Assembly (NCBI GenBank): GCA_015523055.1
Contig: WALD01000002.1
Span: 1-10,797 of the forward strand
Reading direction: 5' to 3'
From: Candidatus Altarchaeota archaeon
Lineage (GTDB): Archaea > Altiarchaeota > Altiarchaeia > IMC4 > QMZM01
DNA: 10,797 nt
The translations under genes and the position numbers were made by a program. The first letter of the stretch is position 1; each line of letters starts with the position of its first letter. Below are positions 6,837 to 10,797 of the stretch, one piece after another. The notes under the pieces are model-generated. The model was not told where the DNA came from, did not search any database, and saw only the letters and a program-made list of their open reading frames with translations.

Positions 6837-7008
6837 TCTCCTCCTTGATACCACCATATCGTTTATCAGCACGTGCGGCTTCTCTGAATAAGGAGGATTG
6901 TCAAGGATCAATTCCAGGCCGGGGCCCCTGCAACATATAGAGGTCATCGCCCTCCAGATTTGTAAGGTCCTCCACTCTCTTCTTAAGAGTTTCTATTTTC
7001 CCAGCCAT
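6831..7008 (-). pseudogene. Small gene of about 58 residues with a +1 frameshift, directly after tRNA-Phe; family not recognised
   Basis: From ATG 7008 the minus strand reads MAGKIETLKKRVEDLTNL to LYMLQG, then enters GGGGCCCC (near 6921-6928). Frame 1 stops soon after at 6901-6903. Dropping one base of the G/C run joins a second frame, GLELILDNPPYSEKPHVL to MVVSRRRL, ending at TAA 6831-6833. Both halves look like real coding sequence: a charged helical N-terminus, then a beta-rich C-terminus. The shift lies in a homopolymer pair, so it may be an assembly or sequencing error, a true mutation, or programmed. The ATG is only 4 nt beyond the tRNA discriminator base, with no TATA box or Shine-Dalgarno between, so the gene is probably co-transcribed with the tRNA. 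Confidence 0.45.
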
Positions 7009-7012
7009 TGTT

Positions 7013-7152
7013 TGCCGCCGGCGAGATTTGAACTCGCGACACCCTGGTATCCAACACCGAAGGTGGCGGAGGGTCCGAAGGACCCTGTTTTCGCCAACCT
7101 TTCCTAAAGGTTGTCTTCAGCCAGGTGCTCTCCCAGTCTGAGCTACAGCGGC
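7013..7152 (-). tRNA. trnF: tRNA-Phe (GAA) with a 66-nt intron
   Basis: Read on the minus strand, the acceptor GCCGCTG pairs with CGGCGGC (one T-G), followed by discriminator A. The D stem is GCTC/GAGC, the anticodon stem CCTGG/CCAGG, the loop CTGAAGA with anticodon GAA after splicing, and the T stem GCGAG/CTCGC with loop TTCAAAT. CCA is not encoded. The mature RNA is 74 nt: exon 1 is 7115-7152 and exon 2 is 7013-7048. The intron sits after position 37, the canonical archaeal site. Neighbours are eL33 upstream and a small gene 4 nt downstream. The upstream flank carries two copies of a 59-bp repeat, and the first copy includes the first three tRNA bases. Confidence 0.95.
7049..7114 (-). other. 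Intron of tRNA-Phe (bulge-helix-bulge)
   Basis: Pairing CTGA of the anticodon loop with TTGG (7051-7054) gives a 4-bp helix between two 3-nt bulges, AGA and ATA. Cutting after the second base of each bulge joins positions 37 and 38 exactly as expected for the archaeal splicing endonuclease. The helix has two G-U pairs. The helix on the intron side is weak, so the motif is relaxed. The intron can form hairpins at 7095-7113 (8 bp, loop AGG), 7070-7086 (7 bp) and 7055-7065 (4 bp). Confidence 0.85.
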
Positions 7153-7208
7153 AGAACCGCAAAATCGGTTCACGCTTTGTGCCGTCTTCGCTTCGCTCGA
7201 CGACACTT
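7150..7208. repeat. 59-bp direct repeat, copy 1 (next to tRNA-Phe)
   Basis: It is identical over 59 bp to 7233-7291, offset by 83 bp. It starts within the first three bases of the tRNA gene. It contains the inverted repeat GAACCG-CAAAAT-CGGTTC (7154-7171) and the tandem pentamer TTCGC TTCGC. The 24-bp spacer 7209-7232 is unrelated to the flanks. There is no good TATA box at the expected distance from the tRNA 5' end inside this copy. Confidence 0.9.
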
Positions 7209-7232
7209 AGGACAGCTAAATCAAACGCCTTT

Positions 7233-7291
7233 GGCAGAACCGCAAAATCGGTTCACGCTTTGTGCCGTCTTCGCTTCGCTCGACGACACTT
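7233..7291. repeat. 59-bp direct repeat, copy 2
   Basis: This is an exact copy of 7150-7208, including the GAACCG/CGGTTC inverted repeat (at 7237-7254). It lies between tRNA-Phe and the 3' end of eL33. Exact identity of non-coding sequence implies a recent duplication or a conserved element. I do not recognise it as a known mobile element. Confidence 0.9.
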
Positions 7292-7336
7292 GAATTCCGG
7301 CTGGTGAATTCCCCGGCTAATCACAGAGGAATTCAA
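7290..7336. repeat. 9-bp inverted repeat with three GAATTC sites; possible eL33 terminator hairpin
   Basis: TTGAATTCC (7290-7298) and GGAATTCAA (7328-7336) are perfect inverted arms, with a third GAATTC at 7306-7311 in the loop. It lies 5 nt beyond the eL33 stop, so the RNA could fold at the 3' end of that message. No T-run follows on the minus strand, so a terminator role is only a guess. Confidence 0.5.
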
Positions 7337-7341
7337 CTGGA

Positions 7342-7602
7342 TTACTCCCTTATCTCAATCTCGGTTCCCAGAGCCTGGCCCGGCAGTCCCTTCTTAAACC
7401 TTGCAACGACTTCGCCTTTCCTGCCATGCACCCTGCTTATCTTCCCCACCATAACCTTACCACCCGGGGTCTTCCACTCAACCTTCCTCCCGAGCATCTT
7501 GGCCGCATCCTCCCTGCTTGAGGATTTCTCGGGGGATATAATTATCTGATTGGCCCTTTGCGTATTCACTCCTCCGCGATAGTTCACTATCCTGCCTTTC
7601 AT
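7342..7602 (-). CDS. rpl35ae: Large-subunit ribosomal protein eL33 (L35Ae)
   Basis: This 86-residue protein of the 50S ribosomal subunit is shared by archaea and eukaryotes. The beta-barrel signature is clear: MKGRIVNYRGG at the N-terminus, VEWKTPGGKVMVGKISRVHG (41-60), then RFKKGLPGQALGTEIEI (69-84), the usual C-terminal end. Full length for archaea. ATG 7602 is preceded by the Shine-Dalgarno GGTGA at 7607-7611. A TATA-like CTTTATTATT at 7645-7654 would give a leader of about 20 nt. It is divergent from porG, the two starts being 80 bp apart, and is followed on the same strand by the tRNA-Phe region. Confidence 0.96.
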   Translation of the reverse strand: MKGRIVNYRGGVNTQRANQIIISPEKSSSREDAAKMLGRKVEWKTPGGKVMVGKISRVHGRKGEVVARFKKGLPGQALGTEIEIRE

Positions 7603-7644
7603 AATTTCACCTTTTCCTTTTATATCTTTTATATTAAGAATCCA

Positions 7645-7654
7645 ATAATAAAGA
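7645..7654 (-). promoter_or_regulatory. TATA box of the eL33 gene
   Basis: CTTTATTATT on the minus strand is centred about 47 bp upstream of ATG 7602, predicting transcription start near 7623 and a short leader that includes the GGTGA site. The AT-rich stretch 7617-7636 (TTTTATATC, TTTATATTA) is a candidate box for porG on the other strand. Confidence 0.45.
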
Positions 7655-7682
7655 AATCATTATAACAAATGGATACTGTATA

Positions 7683-8225
7683 ATGAAAGAGATTAGATTC
7701 CATGGCAGAGGGGGTCAGGGTGCTGTAACTGCTGCAACTCTCCTGTCAGTTGCTGCCTTCCATGATGGGAAATTCACACAGGCCTTTCCGAGGTTTGGAG
7801 TTGAGAGGAGGGGTGCCCCTGTGGAGGCCTTTACGAGACTATCTGGTTCTTTTATCCGGAGAAAGAGTGCGATATATAGGCCAGATATTCTAATTGTACT
7901 GGATTCTACTCTCTTTGATGTTGTGGATGTTACCGGCGGACTGAAGGATGGGGGGGAGGTCATAATCAATACCGAAAAAAGTCCTGAGAGTTTTGGGATA
8001 GAGAACGCTACTGTCCATACAATAGATGTCGCCTCTCTGGCGTTTGAGATTCTTAAGAGAGATGTTGTTAATACTGCAATGCTCGGAGCATTCGCAGCCT
8101 TTACGGGAGAGGTAAAAACAGAATCGATTTATGGGGCGATAAGGGAGCACTTCCCTGCCTCCATTGCTGAGAAGAATGTGATATTGGTTGAGCGTACCTA
8201 CCAGCAGGCTATGGAAAGAAAATGA
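7683..8225 (+). CDS. porG: Pyruvate:ferredoxin oxidoreductase, gamma subunit
   Basis: This 180-residue subunit belongs to the four-subunit enzyme that converts pyruvate, CoA and oxidised ferredoxin to acetyl-CoA, CO2 and reduced ferredoxin, or the reverse for pyruvate synthesis. The family signature GRGGQGAVTAA is at 8-18, and FPRFGVERRGAPV at 35-47 is the second conserved stretch. Length is normal. It is first in the operon and its stop overlaps the porD start as ATGA, so the two are translationally coupled. ATG 7683 has no clear Shine-Dalgarno. A four-codon frame ATG-GAT-ACT-GTA-TAA at 7669-7683 ends in TAATG, sharing one base with this start. The order gamma-delta-alpha-beta is the usual euryarchaeal one. 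Confidence 0.94.
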   Translation: MKEIRFHGRGGQGAVTAATLLSVAAFHDGKFTQAFPRFGVERRGAPVEAFTRLSGSFIRRKSAIYRPDILIVLDSTLFDVVDVTGGLKDGGEVIINTEKSPESFGIENATVHTIDVASLAFEILKRDVVNTAMLGAFAAFTGEVKTESIYGAIREHFPASIAEKNVILVERTYQQAMERK

Positions 8226-8524
8226 TAGATTTCAAGAAGATAAAGCAGAGGGTTGGAGATACCGGGGTAACTATCGGAGCGGTCCTTGAGAGTAAGGGGT
8301 CTACATCAAACACAAAGACTGGAGCGTGGAGAAGCCTGCGCCCGGTAGTTGATAAAGAGAAGTGCATCGGCTGCGGTGTATGCTGGATTTACTGCCCCGA
8401 GGGTTGCATACATAAGAAAGATGATGGAAAGTTTGAGGCGGATCTGGATTATTGTAAGGGCTGTGGTCTGTGTGCAAATGAGTGTCCTCAGGGGGCAATA
8501 GAGATGAAGATGGAGGAGAAATAA
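8222..8524 (+). CDS. porD: Pyruvate:ferredoxin oxidoreductase, delta subunit (2[4Fe-4S] ferredoxin-like)
   Basis: This 100-residue electron-transfer subunit carries two complete 4Fe-4S motifs: C48-C51-C54-C58 (CIGCGVCWIYCPEG) and C78-C81-C84-C88 (CKGCGLCANECPQG). The N-terminal 40 residues, ending GAWRSLRPVVD, are typical of PorD and absent from free ferredoxins. It passes electrons from the thiamine centre in the beta subunit to soluble ferredoxin. The start overlaps the porG stop by 4 nt, and porA follows after 3 nt. Confidence 0.95.
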   Translation: MIDFKKIKQRVGDTGVTIGAVLESKGSTSNTKTGAWRSLRPVVDKEKCIGCGVCWIYCPEGCIHKKDDGKFEADLDYCKGCGLCANECPQGAIEMKMEEK

Positions 8525-8527
8525 GAA

Positions 8528-9706
8528 ATGACAAAAACAATAATGGAGGCATCCCATGCCATTTCAGAGGCTGTGAAGATGATAAAACCAGATGTTGTTG
8601 CAGCCTACCCTATAACCCCCCAAACCCACATAGTTGAGAAGATTTCGGATTTTGTCGCAGATGGTGAGTTGAAGACTGAGTATATCCGGGTAGAGTCTGA
8701 ATTCGCTGCAATTTCAGCCTGTTTGGGGGCATCAGCCACAGGGGTCAGAACCTACACGGCGACATCTTCACAGGGGCTGGCTCTAATGAATGAGGTTCTT
8801 TTTATAGTTTCTGGAATGAGATTGCCTGTCTGCATGACGGTAGCCAACAGGGCATTATCGGCCCCCATCAATATCTGGAACGATCATCAGGATTCCATCT
8901 CAGCAAGAGACACGGGATGGATCCAGCTCTATGCAGAAACAGCACAGGAGTGCTACGACCTGACCCTGATGCAGTTCAAAATATCTGAGGATAAGGACGT
9001 CCTCCTTCCATCAATGGTCTGCATGGATGGTTTCACCCTCTCTCACGTCTATGAACCAATGGACGTGCCTGAGCAGACAAGGTTGGACGAGTTTTTGCCG
9101 GACTACAAACCCTTCCATGCTGTGCTTGACCCGGAGCAGCCCCTGACTCTCGGACCGATAGGCTTCCCCTCCCATTTCATGGAACTCCGCTATTCGCAGG
9201 CAGAGGCAATGGAGAATTCCCTCAAGGTCATTGAAGATGTCTTTGAAGAATTCAACTCCAAATTCCCTGTTGAGATAGAGAAATCAAGACCAGAGAAATA
9301 CTGGCATACCGAGAACTACAAAACGGAGGATGCCGAAATCATTCTGGTAGCAATGGGTTCGGTCTGCGGCACGATAAAGGATGTCGTAGATGAGCTGAGG
9401 GAGAAAGGGGAGAAGGTAGGCTTAATGAGGTTAATTACCTACAGACCCTTTCCAAGGGAGGCGATAAAGGGGGTGCTTAAGGGTGCGAAAAAGGTTGCGG
9501 TGCTTGAGAAGGTAATATCCCCTGGGGCAAATATAAATCCCATCACTGACGAGATCTCTTCTCTTTTATATGACCTGGATGAAAGGCCAGAGATAAGAAG
9601 CTTCGTCATTGGTCTTGGAGGCAGGGATGTGAGTCTTGACCGTATTGAGAAAATTTATCGTATGACAAAGAACTCGGAGGGAAGGAAGCAGGAGTGGATT
9701 TTCTGA
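8528..9706 (+). CDS. porA: Pyruvate:ferredoxin oxidoreductase, alpha subunit
   Basis: This 392-residue subunit contributes to the thiamine diphosphate active site and substrate binding. AYPITPQTHIVEKI (26-39) is the N-terminal signature, followed by the VESE acidic stretch (55-58), TATSSQGLALMNEV (77-90) and PINIWNDHQDS (113-123). The last is characteristic of pyruvate-specific alpha subunits rather than 2-oxoglutarate or branched-chain forms. A C-terminal transketolase-like domain (about 265-390) ends GLGGRDVS. Length matches the family. A Shine-Dalgarno GGAG inside the end of porD serves ATG 8528. After its stop comes a 120-nt gap, unusual in this otherwise tight operon. Confidence 0.95.
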   Translation: MTKTIMEASHAISEAVKMIKPDVVAAYPITPQTHIVEKISDFVADGELKTEYIRVESEFAAISACLGASATGVRTYTATSSQGLALMNEVLFIVSGMRLPVCMTVANRALSAPINIWNDHQDSISARDTGWIQLYAETAQECYDLTLMQFKISEDKDVLLPSMVCMDGFTLSHVYEPMDVPEQTRLDEFLPDYKPFHAVLDPEQPLTLGPIGFPSHFMELRYSQAEAMENSLKVIEDVFEEFNSKFPVEIEKSRPEKYWHTENYKTEDAEIILVAMGSVCGTIKDVVDELREKGEKVGLMRLITYRPFPREAIKGVLKGAKKVAVLEKVISPGANINPITDEISSLLYDLDERPEIRSFVIGLGGRDVSLDRIEKIYRMTKNSEGRKQEWIF

Positions 9707-9713
9707 GGCTGTA

Positions 9714-9812
9714 ATGATTCGGTTTGATGGGTCCGCTCAAAGGGAATTCCCCCTGTATGAATTCCGGTCGGGAAGAATTCAGAGGAATGGTGTTGAGGAA
9801 AAAAGAGATTAG
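9714..9812 (+). CDS. Possible 32-residue small ORF between porA and porB
   Basis: ATG 9714 follows GAGG (9705-9708), a fair Shine-Dalgarno that overlaps the porA stop. The frame reads MIRFDGSAQREFPLYEF and continues to a charged end, NGVEEKRD, then TAG at 9810-9812, just before the porB Shine-Dalgarno. Position and spacing fit a small operon gene, but 32 codons without a known family can arise by chance. The stretch also holds three GAATTC sites, so it may instead be a repeat-like insert. Confidence 0.3.
   Translation: MIRFDGSAQREFPLYEFRSGRIQRNGVEEKRD
9742..9780. repeat. Cluster of three GAATTC palindromes in the porA-porB gap
   Basis: GAATTC occurs at 9744-9749, 9759-9764 and 9775-9780. 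The first is part of the larger palindrome GGGAATTCCC (9742-9751). The cluster mirrors the triple at 7292-7334 in another intergenic region. Both contain TGAATTCCGG and CAGAGGAAT. Confidence 0.6.
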
Positions 9813-9816
9813 TAAA

Positions 9817-9820
9817 GGAG
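9817..9820 (+). promoter_or_regulatory. porB: Shine-Dalgarno of porB
   Basis: GGAG, 6 nt before ATG 9827, fixes the porB start and shows that porB is translated independently of porA despite the long gap. Confidence 0.7.
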
Positions 9821-9826
9821 ATAAAG

Positions 9827-10744
9827 ATGGCAATATCTGGCTTACCAGAAGAGGAATATTTCGGCTTTGGACATAGAGCCTGTGCGGGATGTGGGGCAGC
9901 GATAGCCCTGAGGCTGATTACAAAGGCAGCGGGCAAGAGTTCAATCCTTACGCAATCTACTGGCTGTATGGAGGTTGTCAGCAGCCCTTATCCAGAAACG
10001 GCATGGAAATTACCATGGATTCATGGGGCATTTGAGAATCCTGCTTCAATAGCATCCGGAATCTCTGCGGCTCTAAAGGCAATGGGCAAGGAGGACAAGA
10101 TCAATGTAATCGCCATTGGAGGTGATGGCTCAAGCTATGATATTGGCTTCGGCCATATCTCTGGTGCCTTTGAAAGGGGAGAAAATTTCACCTATTGTTG
10201 CTATGATAATGAGGCCTACATGAATACCGGAATACAGAGAAGCGGCTCAACACCCTTCGGTGCTTCAACTACAACATCTCCCTCAGGAAAGGAAAGCATT
10301 GGTAAGAAGGAATGGAAGAAGGATTTGATGCATATACTTGCTGCTCATGCCTCTCCGTATGTTGCATCGGCATCAATTGCATATCCACAGGATGCATTTA
10401 GAAAGCTGAAAACTGCTATAGAAACAAGAGGTCCCACCTTCGTCAATCTATTCTCTCCATGCCCAACAGGCTGGAGATTCCCAACCGAAAAGACTGTAGA
10501 AATAGCGAGACTTGCAGTAGAAACGGGGGTAACCCCTCTCTATGAGATTATTAACGGAAAGCATAAGATAAACAGACCGAACGATGTTTCTGGATTAAAG
10601 CCTGTTGAGGAATATCTCCGGACCCAGGGCAGATACAGGCACCTGTTCAGGCCTGAGAAAAAGGAGAAAGAGATAGAATTCATCCAGAACCGGATAAAGG
10701 AGAATCTCTCCCTGCTAATAGAAATGGCTGAAAAGGGATTCTGA
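9827..10744 (+). CDS. porB: Pyruvate:ferredoxin oxidoreductase, beta subunit
   Basis: This 305-residue subunit binds thiamine diphosphate and the proximal 4Fe-4S cluster. Cluster cysteines are C19 and C22 (CAGCGAA), C47 (STGCME) and C212 (SPCPTGW). The thiamine/Mg motif runs from GGDGSSYDIGFGH (98-110) to DNEAYMNTGIQRS (127-139). The stretch ETAWKLPWIHGAFEN (57-71) is typical of PorB. Length is normal. ATG 9827 is preceded by GGAG at 6 nt. It is last in the operon. The strong presence of all four subunits with intact metal and cofactor ligands indicates a working enzyme. Confidence 0.95.
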   Translation: MAISGLPEEEYFGFGHRACAGCGAAIALRLITKAAGKSSILTQSTGCMEVVSSPYPETAWKLPWIHGAFENPASIASGISAALKAMGKEDKINVIAIGGDGSSYDIGFGHISGAFERGENFTYCCYDNEAYMNTGIQRSGSTPFGASTTTSPSGKESIGKKEWKKDLMHILAAHASPYVASASIAYPQDAFRKLKTAIETRGPTFVNLFSPCPTGWRFPTEKTVEIARLAVETGVTPLYEIINGKHKINRPNDVSGLKPVEEYLRTQGRYRHLFRPEKKEKEIEFIQNRIKENLSLLIEMAEKGF

Positions 10745-10769
10745 AATTATATAAGATTCCAGCACTGGA

Positions 10770-10790
10770 CTGGCTTTTATACTATAACTC
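10770..10790 (+). promoter_or_regulatory. Possible TATA box for a gene beyond the right edge
   Basis: CTTTTATACTAT at 10774-10785 in the 53-nt tail after porB resembles an archaeal TATA box reading rightward. No start codon follows within the window and no terminator hairpin is visible after porB, so the role is tentative. Confidence 0.25.
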
Positions 10791-10797
10791 TCAATAC

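Noticed and set aside
7111..7307. Overlapping + strand frames through the tRNA and 59-bp repeats
   Set aside because: They are built from the tRNA antisense strand and the repeated non-coding unit, with no start signals.
10778..10789. TATACTATAACT shared with the ATPase promoter (2730-2741, opposite strand)
   Set aside because: A low-complexity AT-rich 12-mer at promoter-like sites is probably coincidence from TATA-type composition.

Overview
The window is archaeal. The evidence is a class I lysyl-tRNA synthetase, ribosomal protein eL33 (L35Ae), a four-subunit pyruvate:ferredoxin oxidoreductase, a tRNA-Phe with a bulge-helix-bulge type intron and no encoded CCA, TATA boxes about 26 bp upstream of start codons (leaderless messages), and a complete C/D box guide sRNA. 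The gene set looks euryarchaeal. I cannot name the lineage.

Layout. 1-1138 (-) is the 5' part of a type I-B CRISPR effector gene (cas8b/csh1 type) that runs off the left edge. 1139-1391 holds a decayed duplicate of the start of that gene plus a small inverted-repeat element. 1392-2729 (-) is an AAA ATPase with a nuclease-like C-terminal domain. 2730-3019 holds the ATPase promoter and a short reading frame broken by a TAG codon. 3020-4582 (-) is lysS. 4583-4843 looks empty in protein terms but carries, on the + strand, a C/D box sRNA (4700-4759) with its own TATA box. 4844-5917 (-) is an MscS-type channel, divergent from an AIR-synthase-family gene (5955-6836, +). 6831-7008 (-) is a small frameshifted gene that starts 4 nt after tRNA-Phe (7013-7152, -). 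7150-7291 contains two identical 59-bp repeats, followed by a GAATTC-rich inverted repeat and eL33 (7342-7602, -). 7683-10744 (+) is the operon porG-porD-porA-porB, with a 120-nt gap before porB that has a possible 32-residue ORF. No protein-gene-free stretch exceeds 300 bases.

How the genes work together. The four por genes make one enzyme that links pyruvate, CoA and ferredoxin. lysS, tRNA-Phe, eL33 and the C/D sRNA all serve translation. The cas8b fragment and the ATPase form an accessory segment at the left that is richer in A+T and shows decay and duplication.

The most interesting items are the C/D box sRNA, whose two guides fall in register on two known rRNA 2'-O-methylation sites (16S C1402 and 23S U2552), the cas8b duplication scar, the tRNA-Phe/small-gene junction, the 59-bp repeats, and a strong excess of GAATTC (21 copies).
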